From Gammaproteobacteria bacterium (GTDB lineage Bacteria; Pseudomonadota; Gammaproteobacteria; DSM-16500): 64,000 nucleotides of DNA. Under the pieces are notes generated by a model. That model did no database searches. It was given only the letters and a program-made list of their open reading frames with translations, and had not been told where the DNA came from. A program made the translations under genes and the position numbers. Below, one piece after another: positions 8,787 to 16,995 of the stretch. The stretch's first letter is position 1. The number at the start of each line of letters is the position of its first letter. The DNA lies in contig JAJPGW010000005.1 in the NCBI GenBank assembly GCA_021325575.1, positions 248,001-312,000 of the forward strand, in the 5' to 3' direction.

Positions 8787-10353
8787 TCAGTTTCTTGTTA
8801 GATAAAACCACTACCTGATCGCGTCCCAACCAATTATTAAATACCAAGAAAAATCGTTTCTGAATTTTTTTCGGCAATTGCTGATAATTTTCCTGGGTTA
8901 AGACAATAAACGTTGGGTTTTTCAACCGCAACAATTCAGCATTATTCTGCAAAAATTTCGTCTCGGATTTTTCCGGCATATTGATAATATATTTAATCAT
9001 CAATCCATCGGGAAATTCATGGAAAAAAACAAGATTCGCATGATGCTCAATGCGCGATTGCTCAACTTGCATCACAAAATCGCGCGCACGATTTAAATTT
9101 AAATTGATGGGCTCAACGACAATAATCATGGTCGTAAGAAAAGCCATCACTGCAACGGCAAATACAAAAATCTCTCTGCGCAACATCAAAATCAAAAGAA
9201 TTTGCAACACAATAAATGCAATCACGCTGGCCTGGAACGGAAAGACCAATTCAGGACGGTGATAATGCAGATATAAAACAATACCGAGCGCGATCATCGG
9301 AAAAATTCGGCAAAACCAGATAAACCCATTTTTCAGAAAATAAAAATATTTTCGATCACGCGACACAATAAATAAATACCCACACATCAATGCCAATGCA
9401 GGGGCCATAGGCAATATATAACGAATTTTTTTATCCGCTGGGATGCTTAAACCAATTAATATGATTAAAGCCCATGCAAGAATTTTTTGTAAAAAACGCG
9501 TCGAGCTGGAATAGTTAAAATTAACAATCAACCCTAACATTACCAATATCGCAAGCGGATAAGCAATAGCATACGATCCCAATGCGCCTTTGAAATAATA
9601 AGTGAAAGGTTCAGTTCGCACATCGCACAAACGGCCAAAACATTCTGAGCGCATCACATTTTGCATCAGCAAATCGCCGCCCGAATTTTTCGCAACCAAC
9701 AGTAACAAACCAACACAGCCCGCCAATACCACCAATGAAATCAATCCCATGATCAAGAATTTTTTGTAATCTTTTTCTAATAAATAGTAAACGCACACAA
9801 CACCCGCCGGAATTACTAAGCCCATCGGCCCACGAAAAGCAAATCCTAATATCATTAGCAAAAAAACCCATTTAATTCGATGCGGTTTTTTTAAGACATC
9901 CGCGGATGCGAGCAAATAAAAACTCAGCGCTGTGAAAGCCGTGACATATTGGTCCAACGAAATCGTGCGCGCCTGTGCGACAAAAGCATAGGTGAATAAT
10001 AAAAATAAAACCGACGCGATTCCCCACAATCGATGATGCAATGCGCCAATTAAAAAGGTAATAGAAAGCGTGAGCGCCGCCATGACTGCGCTCGGAAAAA
10101 CTAACGTAAACTTCGTCACGCCACCTAAAATTTTAGAGACGAGGTAGACCAAAAAAATGGCCGCGCCCGTATAATCCGGATAAGGTTGATTATAAGTCGT
10201 TGGAAACCAGCTAGGCCCATGACCCCACATTTCCAGGGCAAATAAATAAAAACGGGATTCAAAACCAATAATTTCTTGCAAATTTAAGCCGACCGTAAAC
10301 ACTAACAAGCCAGCAAAAAAGATAACGAAAGCATTCGCGCGTATCGAGGTCAT
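8749..10353 (-). CDS. GT39/ArnT-like membrane glycosyltransferase
   Basis: 534 residues with about 11-12 hydrophobic segments. An early acidic site in the first periplasmic loop (IIGFESRFYLFALEMW, about residues 29-44) resembles the catalytic loop of the ArnT/PMT (GT39) superfamily, and PDYTGAAIFLVYL follows. Such enzymes transfer sugars from polyprenyl-phosphate donors to lipid A or proteins in the periplasm. The acceptor is unknown; the neighbouring lpxL-like and hldE genes favour LPS. The gene overlaps the lpxL-like gene by 38 bases at its 3' end. Confidence 0.75.
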   Translation of the reverse strand: MTSIRANAFVIFFAGLLVFTVGLNLQEIIGFESRFYLFALEMWGHGPSWFPTTYNQPYPDYTGAAIFLVYLVSKILGGVTKFTLVFPSAVMAALTLSITFLIGALHHRLWGIASVLFLLFTYAFVAQARTISLDQYVTAFTALSFYLLASADVLKKPHRIKWVFLLMILGFAFRGPMGLVIPAGVVCVYYLLEKDYKKFLIMGLISLVVLAGCVGLLLLVAKNSGGDLLMQNVMRSECFGRLCDVRTEPFTYYFKGALGSYAIAYPLAILVMLGLIVNFNYSSSTRFLQKILAWALIILIGLSIPADKKIRYILPMAPALALMCGYLFIVSRDRKYFYFLKNGFIWFCRIFPMIALGIVLYLHYHRPELVFPFQASVIAFIVLQILLILMLRREIFVFAVAVMAFLTTMIIVVEPINLNLNRARDFVMQVEQSRIEHHANLVFFHEFPDGLMIKYIINMPEKSETKFLQNNAELLRLKNPTFIVLTQENYQQLPKKIQKRFFLVFNNWLGRDQVVVLSNKKLTNKIAVRHRDAS

Positions 10354-10428
10354 AGGGTCCTTTCCATTTTTTGTCTAAGGTACCGAAAATTCAACTGAGT
10401 TTCTAGCTCTTTTCCCTTACCCCGCCGC

Positions 10429-10567
10429 ACACACAATCTGCATTTTCTATAATGAAAGCGGGTGGCAGGGTGGGTTCTTATTTTCGCGCGCAACGCAGTG
10501 AGCACGAAAATAAGAACCCACCCTGACAGGACCCGCTCCTCCATCCCCAAAAATGCAGATTGTGTGT
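10429..10567. repeat. Nested double palindrome between the glycosyltransferase gene and hldE
   Basis: Outer arms 10429-10446 (acacacaatctgcatttt) and 10550-10567 are perfect 18-base inverted repeats. Inner arms 10466-10486 and 10505-10525 are perfect 21-base inverted repeats, with short agcgggt/acccgct arms (10457-10463, 10531-10537) between them. It fills much of the 272-base divergent gap and leaves about 58 bases before hldE. Confidence 0.8.
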
Positions 10568-10625
10568 CGCCACCAACCCTCTTACATGTTAAAATCGGCC
10601 CATTTAATGTGAGACTTTATACCCA

Positions 10626-12071
10626 ATGCTCTGCCAACTCCCTGATTTTACAAAGGCTTCAGTCCTAGTCATCGGTGATGTGATGCTAGATCGCTATTGG
10701 TTCGGCGATGCCGCTCGGATTTCTCCGGAAGCACCGGTCCCTGTGGTCAACATCAAACAAAACGATGAGCGACCCGGTGGCGCTGGCAACGTGGCATTAA
10801 ATATTGCGGCATTGGGTGCTTCCGTCACATTAATTGGTGTCGCAGGTCGTGATGAAGCAGCCCGCATTTTGATGGAGCAATTAACAGCCGCGCAGGTTAA
10901 ACATGCCATTCATCAAGTGGAAGCCATTCCAACGATCACCAAATTACGCATCATTAGTCGACATCAGCAGCTCCTGCGTCTCGATTTCGAAGAAAAATTT
11001 CCTGAATTTAATCCCGATTCCTTAATCGAACTCTACAAAAGCCATTTAAAAAACACTCATTTAGTGATCTTGTCCGATTACAACAAAGGAACACTGGCTT
11101 GCGCGCAAACCTTGATACAACTCGCCCATGCAGCAAACATTCCTGTTTTAGTGGATCCCAAAGGCGCTGATTTTTCTATCTATCAAAATGCCGATGTGAT
11201 CACGCCTAATTTTAAAGAATTCGTAACCATCATGGGTGCTTGCCTCGACGAAAATGAAATTGTGCAAAAAGGAAAAGCGCTGCTACAAAAATTCAACATC
11301 CAAAAATTATTACTGACCCGCGGCGAACAAGGCATGACGCTGATCCAACGCGATCAGGAAGAAATTCATTTGCCCGCCCATGCGCGCGAAGTATTTGACG
11401 TTACCGGCGCAGGTGACACGGTGATTGGGGTCGTCGGTGCAGCGCTCGCCGCTGGCAGTGAAATCGCAGATGCCATGACACTTGGCAATTTGGGTGCCAG
11501 TCTAGTTGTTTCCAAATTGGGAGCTGCGACGGTGAGTGCCACTGAACTGGCAGCTGCTTTTTCAGGACATGCTTCGCCTTCTGCCGGTGTTTTAAATGAA
11601 GATGAATTATTGAGAGCAGTCACCGAAGCCCGACTTAAAGGCAAAAAAATTATTTTCACCAATGGCTGTTTTGATATCTTGCATGCCGGTCATGTGAAAT
11701 ATTTACAGCAGGCAAAACAACTGGGTGATTATCTAATTGTTGCTGTGAACGATGATCTTTCCGTCAAACGACTAAAAGGGGCTGACCGACCGATCAATAC
11801 CACCGAACAACGCATGACCGTGCTGGCCGGATTAGGCGTCGTCGACTGGGTGACTTCTTTTTCGGATGATACACCGCATCGTTTATTAAAAAAATTCCAG
11901 CCAGACATGTTGGTCAAAGGTGGTGATTACAGCGTTGATCAAGTAGTTGGTGCAGAAGTCGTGTATGCTTATGGTGGTGACGTTCGTGTGCTTGGCGTCA
12001 CCAAAAATGTTTCAACCACCGCCATCATTGATCGCATGAAAAATACCGCCAAAATGGATGCCGACGCATGA
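10626..12071 (+). CDS. hldE: Bifunctional heptose-7-phosphate kinase / heptose-1-phosphate adenylyltransferase HldE
   Basis: 481 residues, matching full-length HldE. The N-terminal PfkB-type kinase begins GDVMLDRYWFG...SPEAPVPVV (about 18-40) and carries the anion-hole motif DVTGAGDTV (about 258-266). The C-terminal nucleotidyltransferase begins near residue 340 with FTNGCFDILHAGH, containing the HxGH-type site. The two activities make ADP-heptose for the LPS inner core. No clear Shine-Dalgarno sequence precedes the ATG. The stop overlaps the gmk start by 4 bases (ATGA). Confidence 0.96.
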   Translation: MLCQLPDFTKASVLVIGDVMLDRYWFGDAARISPEAPVPVVNIKQNDERPGGAGNVALNIAALGASVTLIGVAGRDEAARILMEQLTAAQVKHAIHQVEAIPTITKLRIISRHQQLLRLDFEEKFPEFNPDSLIELYKSHLKNTHLVILSDYNKGTLACAQTLIQLAHAANIPVLVDPKGADFSIYQNADVITPNFKEFVTIMGACLDENEIVQKGKALLQKFNIQKLLLTRGEQGMTLIQRDQEEIHLPAHAREVFDVTGAGDTVIGVVGAALAAGSEIADAMTLGNLGASLVVSKLGAATVSATELAAAFSGHASPSAGVLNEDELLRAVTEARLKGKKIIFTNGCFDILHAGHVKYLQQAKQLGDYLIVAVNDDLSVKRLKGADRPINTTEQRMTVLAGLGVVDWVTSFSDDTPHRLLKKFQPDMLVKGGDYSVDQVVGAEVVYAYGGDVRVLGVTKNVSTTAIIDRMKNTAKMDADA

Positions 12072-12685
12072 ATAAAACAACTGGGAACCTCTTTGTGATC
12101 GCCGCCCCCTCGGGAACGGGAAAGACCTCACTTGTGAAAGCCCTTGTTGAATCAACGCCTACTCTTTCTGTTTCTGTTTCACATACCACACGCCCTAAAC
12201 GCCCTGGCGAAACCGATGGCATCAATTATCACTTTGTGACTGAAAAAGAATTCCATCAAATGATCGAGCATGGCGATTTTTTGGAACACGCCACCATTTT
12301 TAAAAATCTTTATGGCACCTCCCGCAAATGGGTCGCTGAAAAATTGGAACAAGGCATCGATGTGATTTTAGAAATTGACTGGCAAGGCAGCCAACAGATT
12401 AAAAAATTATTTCCTGACAGCATCAGTATTTTTATTTTACCGCCTTCGATGGAAGCTTTATCCGAACGGTTACATAAACGCAACCAGGATAAACCCGAAA
12501 TCATCACCCAACGTTTAGCCGATGTCAGAATTGCTATTCAGCATGTGCCGGAGTTTGATTATGTCGTGATGAATGAAGATTTCGATCATGCGTTAGTTGA
12601 TCTTAAGACTATTGTTGCCGCTAGCCGCTTACGTCAAAAACGCCAATGTCAAAAATTCGCAGGTCAGTTAAAAAACCTGGTTTAA
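12068..12685 (+). CDS. gmk: Guanylate kinase
   Basis: 205 residues. The P-loop APSGTGKTS lies near residues 13-21, the GMP-binding region SVSHTTRPKRPGE near 36-48, and DVILEIDWQG near 98-107. It phosphorylates GMP to GDP. It is coupled to hldE by a 4-base overlap. In related bacteria gmk is usually followed by rpoZ and spoT. Here those genes come 5.9 kb later, after a TPR gene and an efflux operon. The last 12 codons of gmk are duplicated at 14322-14359. Confidence 0.95.
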   Translation: MNKTTGNLFVIAAPSGTGKTSLVKALVESTPTLSVSVSHTTRPKRPGETDGINYHFVTEKEFHQMIEHGDFLEHATIFKNLYGTSRKWVAEKLEQGIDVILEIDWQGSQQIKKLFPDSISIFILPPSMEALSERLHKRNQDKPEIITQRLADVRIAIQHVPEFDYVVMNEDFDHALVDLKTIVAASRLRQKRQCQKFAGQLKNLV

Positions 12686-12686
12686 A
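12649..12686 (+). repeat. Direct repeat copy 1: 3' end of gmk
   Basis: The final gmk codons (QKFAGQLKNLV and stop) are matched by 14322-14359 with 4 mismatches in 38 bases. Two of the three codon differences are synonymous (gca/gcg, ggt/ggg). This fits divergence of coding sequence rather than chance. Confidence 0.75.
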
Positions 12687-12698
12687 ACACTCCGGCAA

Positions 12699-14252
12699 TT
12701 ACGAGCAGCTTAGATTGCTCGATCGTACTGTCTGCATTTCTGTTCCAGTGAACATTTTTCTTTCAGGAGGAGTAACATCCCAGAAAGGTGTCATCTCTGA
12801 CTGGCTCACAACTGGCCTTGGTTGGACATCTTGCTGTAAAGGCGCATTACGCTGTTGCGTTTGCGGCTGTGCATCTTGCGGTAGCGCCACGGCATTCTGC
12901 TTTGAATCTCTTTCTTGAAGCTCCATTCCTTGTTCAGCCTTCTTGGCTTCTCGCAATCTAGTTTGCACCACTGCAACACTTACTTCAGCTTCTTCAAGTT
13001 TTTGAAAAAGTTTTGCTTCCAAAAATTTACCATAGAGCTCTTTATGATGCTCTTTTAATTTCTTCTGCAATTCTATATTTTCTTTCAAAGCCTCTTTAGT
13101 TTCCGTTTTTAATAATTTTTCATCCCCAACCTTGAATTCATTTTGCATTGCGGTTGCGATTTTTTTTAAGTTGCCATCTTTAACGGATGGCGCATAAACA
13201 CCCAATTGAGTATAAAATAAATTACCTAATACGGTAGTAGGAATCAGTGATTGACACCAAGCCTCTAATTTATCCGCTCTTTTTAATGCAGCAAATCTAT
13301 TAAAGGTATTTTCTTTAGCAGGCCCAATCACTTCCCATAAAAATGAACGAGGTTGGCCGAACACGGATCGTTCCGCACTCACCCCCCAATGCCGAGGATC
13401 CATTATAAATTTTAAAAATTTATTATCGGGTCCATCATAATATGAGCGGGTATAAGTATAAATAGCATCTTGATAGACCTGAGTGAGTTCCTGATAAGAT
13501 TCCTGGTCCTCTGGATTTAACTGAAGTGCTTGTGTGAAATCCTGAATAGCTTTGATGTATTTTTGAAGCTTAGCATACGCTAAACCGCGACGATAAAATA
13601 ATTCATGATCATTCGGTTTAAGTGTTAGCGCATCAGAAAAATGACGAATAGCCGTTTCAAAATCTTGAACAGCTTCGCAATGACATCTTAGACAATATAG
13701 ACCAATCTGAAAATAGGCAAGACCTCTATTCCGATGAGCCTGAACATTTTGAGGATCTTTCTCAATAGCCCTTCGATAATGATCGATCGCAAAGTAATAC
13801 TCTCCGCGATGATAATCCATATCACCTACTTCTACCCATAATGCGGCAATTGTTCTATTATCTTTCTTTTCACCATCGCAAATTTCCATAGCAGTAAAAA
13901 AATCTTTACGTGCAGCACTGTAATGATCCTTGTCATATTTGCTCTGTATTGCATGGCACTTTGCACGATGATGATATGCGGTGAAAGTTAAACAGTGATC
14001 CGTGAGGTTACTAGATTGTTTTTCATGTTCACTATATCGAATAGCCTTGTCATAGAACGCTAATGCATTAGAATATTCAGCATTATGAAAATAAGCATCA
14101 GCCATCTCCAGACAACCCTGGCTACTGTCTCTCAAATTTTGTCTCGCCAATTTAACTGCTTCAGCGGGTGTTTGCTTCGAATCGTTGGTGCTGGCTTTTC
14201 CATCTCTTTGCATATCTAGACGCTCTTTATTAAATATAATAAATTTGTTCAT
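12699..14252 (-). CDS. TPR-repeat protein, candidate Dot/Icm substrate
   Basis: 517 residues. Tetratricopeptide repeats run from about residue 49 to 265 (for example AYFHNAEYSNALAFYDKAI, DYHRGEYYFAIDHYRRAI, LFYRRGLAYAKLQKYIKAI). A middle region without recognised motifs follows, then a charged, probably coiled-coil segment (about 375-450) and a Q-rich tail. There is no signal peptide. One repeat carries an extra stretch of about 13 residues (CLRCHCEA...) between its helices. The gene is antisense to its neighbours and lies between gmk and a duplicated gmk 3' end, so it looks acquired. TPR plus coiled coil without a signal peptide is common among Dot/Icm effectors, but this is inference. The start is uncertain: the ATG at 14252 lacks a good ribosome site, and the ATG at 14213 is an alternative. 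Confidence 0.75.
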   Translation of the reverse strand: MNKFIIFNKERLDMQRDGKASTNDSKQTPAEAVKLARQNLRDSSQGCLEMADAYFHNAEYSNALAFYDKAIRYSEHEKQSSNLTDHCLTFTAYHHRAKCHAIQSKYDKDHYSAARKDFFTAMEICDGEKKDNRTIAALWVEVGDMDYHRGEYYFAIDHYRRAIEKDPQNVQAHRNRGLAYFQIGLYCLRCHCEAVQDFETAIRHFSDALTLKPNDHELFYRRGLAYAKLQKYIKAIQDFTQALQLNPEDQESYQELTQVYQDAIYTYTRSYYDGPDNKFLKFIMDPRHWGVSAERSVFGQPRSFLWEVIGPAKENTFNRFAALKRADKLEAWCQSLIPTTVLGNLFYTQLGVYAPSVKDGNLKKIATAMQNEFKVGDEKLLKTETKEALKENIELQKKLKEHHKELYGKFLEAKLFQKLEEAEVSVAVVQTRLREAKKAEQGMELQERDSKQNAVALPQDAQPQTQQRNAPLQQDVQPRPVVSQSEMTPFWDVTPPERKMFTGTEMQTVRSSNLSCS

Positions 14253-14321
14253 TTTATAGTCTATTTAAGCCTATTACAATCAATTTAGGACGTCACAAGA
14301 GTTCGTGCACCCAAAACCAAA

Positions 14322-14359
14322 TCAAAAATTCGCGGGGCTATTAAAAAACCTGGTTTAAA
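14322..14359 (+). pseudogene. gmk 3'-end remnant (direct repeat copy 2)
   Basis: Reads QKFAGLLKNLV and stop in the frame that matches the gmk C-terminus. It has no start and no upstream gmk body, so it is a remnant of 38 clear bases, with weaker similarity possibly extending upstream. With copy 1 it brackets the TPR gene, as expected after insertion at, or recombination within, the gmk 3' end. Confidence 0.65.
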
Positions 14360-14408
14360 TCTATAATATTCGCAATAATTCTGATTTAAGAATAAACAGG
14401 GAGTCAGT

Positions 14409-15809
14409 TTGCGGATATTTTTTTTATGTCTTCTCACGATAGCGCTCTCAGGCTGTCTTTATTATGGAGACATCCATGGCAATTCAAAAAAGCTGAATCC
14501 GTGCAAGCTTTCCGTTCATCATCATTATGAAAAGCCCGCTTGCGGTAAAACTTACATCGGCTGGTGGAACCAATTTCATGATCCCGAATTAAATCGTTTA
14601 ATTACGGTTGCATTGGAAGATTCCCCTACCATGCAAACAGCAGAAGCACGGATTCGGGATGCCCTGCATCTGGCTGAAGAAACCGCCGCCAGTCTCACTT
14701 GGCCACAAGTGGATTTAAGTGGCTATCTACAAAGACAACATTTTCCGGAATTTGGATTAGCGCCTCCGCCTTTCAATGGTCTCACGTTTAATATCGGCGA
14801 AATCGGATTTAATTTTAATTATGATTTCGATTTCTGGGGAAAAAATCGTGAAACCCTACGCGCCACCATTAACGAAGAACGCGCGACCGTCGCCGAATTA
14901 GCTAACGCACGACTCGTATTATCGGCGGCCGTTGCTAGCACTTATTTTCAATTGTGCAATGAAAATTCTCAAATCAAAATTGCGCTAAAACGTTGGAAAA
15001 TCAATAAAGAATTATTCGACATTTCAACCGCCCGCGCGAAACGCGATATTTATTCGGCTATTCCAGTAAAAACCGCTGAATCAAATGCCGAAAATGCAAA
15101 ACAAATCCTGGAAACCCATAGACAAACAGCAGAGCTCCTGCAGCATGAATTAGCGCTTTTACTCGGAAAAAACGCCCTGACTACAACGATTGATACGCAT
15201 TGCACACTTCGTCCTTATTTTGTGAAATTGCCCGCTTGTCTCCCCGCCCACTTATTAGCAGCGCGACCGGATATTCAAGCGGCTAAATTACGGACGGAAG
15301 CCGCTGCCAATCGGATTTGTGTTTCAAAAGCACGGTTTTTTCCCGATATTAATCTAGTTGGATTATTAAGCTATCAAAGTGTCAAGTTAAACCGCTTGTT
15401 TAGCTCGGTGAGCTACAACAATGCCATTACTGGCGCATTTGATTTACCTATTTTTGATGCAGGTGCAAGACGAGCCAATCTTAAAGAAAAATACGCTGAA
15501 TATGATATTGCTGTCGGTCAATACAACCAAACTATTTTGCAGGCGCTGCGGGATGTGGCAGATCAATTAACCCTGTTGAAAAGCATACGCCGACAATTGT
15601 CCGCCCAACTTATTTCAAAAAATGCCATTTCACATAATTACCAATTAACACTTTCGCGGTATCATAACGGTATTACAGACGATATTGTTGTCATGCAAAA
15701 CAAAGAATTATTATTACAACAAGAAGCTCTACTGCTGAATTTGCAGACCAGTCAAGCTCAATCGATGGTCGCATTGCTGAAAGCGTTAGGGGGAAATGAT
15801 GGCTGTTGA
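14409..15809 (+). CDS. Outer-membrane efflux lipoprotein (TolC/NodT family)
   Basis: 466 residues starting with TTG at 14409, supported by AGGGAG at 14399-14404. The lipobox LSGC gives Cys16 as the lipidated residue. The NodT layout is clear: WWNQFHDPELNRLI near 50, two long helical repeats, LLAARPDIQAAKLRTEAA near 293-310, and a second FFPDINL repeat. It forms the outer-membrane channel for the HlyD/EmrA and EmrB proteins encoded next. The end overlaps the EmrA-like gene by 11-14 bases, so the three genes form one operon. Confidence 0.92.
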   Translation: MRIFFLCLLTIALSGCLYYGDIHGNSKKLNPCKLSVHHHYEKPACGKTYIGWWNQFHDPELNRLITVALEDSPTMQTAEARIRDALHLAEETAASLTWPQVDLSGYLQRQHFPEFGLAPPPFNGLTFNIGEIGFNFNYDFDFWGKNRETLRATINEERATVAELANARLVLSAAVASTYFQLCNENSQIKIALKRWKINKELFDISTARAKRDIYSAIPVKTAESNAENAKQILETHRQTAELLQHELALLLGKNALTTTIDTHCTLRPYFVKLPACLPAHLLAARPDIQAAKLRTEAAANRICVSKARFFPDINLVGLLSYQSVKLNRLFSSVSYNNAITGAFDLPIFDAGARRANLKEKYAEYDIAVGQYNQTILQALRDVADQLTLLKSIRRQLSAQLISKNAISHNYQLTLSRYHNGITDDIVVMQNKELLLQQEALLLNLQTSQAQSMVALLKALGGNDGC

Positions 15810-16995
15810 ACCCGTACAGGATGATCATCATGACGAGCGCCGCAAGCATAACCGAAATGTCGCGTTATCTGTTTTTCTCATTCTATTTTTATTAATCGGG
15901 CTGATCTGGTTTTTTTATTGGTTGTTGGTTGGCAGATTTCACGAATATACCGATGATGCCTATGTGAATGGCAACATGGTGCAACTCATGTCGCAAATTC
16001 CAGGCACCGTCACGCAAATTAATGCGGATGATACTCAACTCGTCACCGAAGGTCAGGTACTTATCAAGTTTGATCCGGCCGACACTGATGTTGCTTTGCA
16101 ACGAGCAACCGCATCCTTAGCAGAGACCGTTCGACAAGTGCGCCAATTATTTGAAAATGCTGAGCGTGCAAAAGCCACTCTGGTTTGGCGCAAAGCAGAT
16201 TTTTTAAAAGCGGATCTGGATTTAAAACGCAGGGCCGGATTAGTTGGCAATAGTGCGGTTTCCAAAGAAGAATATCAACATTACCTCACTCAAAAAGAAA
16301 CTGCAGAAGCGCAATATCAAATCGCATTACACGATGTGAAATCGGCCGAAGCGCTGGTCGCTAATACGCATATTTATACGCATCCATTAGTGCAAACGGC
16401 GATTGCAAATTTTAAAATTGCCTATCTCAATGCTGCGCGAACAACCGTGTTGGCGCCTGTCACGGGTTATGTCGCAAAACGCAGTGTGCAAGTTGGACAA
16501 CGTGTTCTGGTGAATACACCGATGCTTGCGATTGTTCCGTTGCATGAAGTATGGGTTGATGCGAATTACAAAGAATCACAACTTTCTGATTTACGCATCG
16601 GTCAACCCGTCACGCTTTATGCGGATGCCTATTCCGATGTGAAATATCATGGACGCGTGTATGGTATTAATGCCGGCACTGGCGCTGTTTTTTCATTATT
16701 GCCCCCGCAAAATGCCACAGGAAACTGGATCAAGATCGTGCAGCGCTTACCGGTACGCATCTTGATTGATCCTGAAGAATTAAAAAAATACCCATTGCAA
16801 CTGGGATTATCCATGCGCGTCACCACCGATATTCATGATACGCGCGGTTCTCGATTGGCACAGGTTGCTGAAAATAAACCGCTCTATAGCACTCGCATTT
16901 ATGCAGAACAAATTGAAAAAGCGAATGAAACCATCGACGGTATTTTACGAGATAATTCACCCGATATGTTTATAGCAGGGACGACTGATGACTAA
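15799..16995 (+). CDS. EmrA/HlyD-family membrane fusion protein
   Basis: About 398 residues; ATGs at 15796 and 15799 are both possible. One transmembrane helix (about 20-45) is followed by YTDDAYVNGNMVQLMSQIPG, the first lipoyl half typical of EmrA, a coiled-coil hairpin (about 95-185), then VLAPVTGYVAKRSVQVGQ and a beta-barrel (WVDANYKESQLSDLRIGQPV). It bridges the EmrB-like pump and the outer-membrane channel. It overlaps both neighbouring genes. Confidence 0.93.
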   Translation: MAVEPVQDDHHDERRKHNRNVALSVFLILFLLIGLIWFFYWLLVGRFHEYTDDAYVNGNMVQLMSQIPGTVTQINADDTQLVTEGQVLIKFDPADTDVALQRATASLAETVRQVRQLFENAERAKATLVWRKADFLKADLDLKRRAGLVGNSAVSKEEYQHYLTQKETAEAQYQIALHDVKSAEALVANTHIYTHPLVQTAIANFKIAYLNAARTTVLAPVTGYVAKRSVQVGQRVLVNTPMLAIVPLHEVWVDANYKESQLSDLRIGQPVTLYADAYSDVKYHGRVYGINAGTGAVFSLLPPQNATGNWIKIVQRLPVRILIDPEELKKYPLQLGLSMRVTTDIHDTRGSRLAQVAENKPLYSTRIYAEQIEKANETIDGILRDNSPDMFIAGTTDD

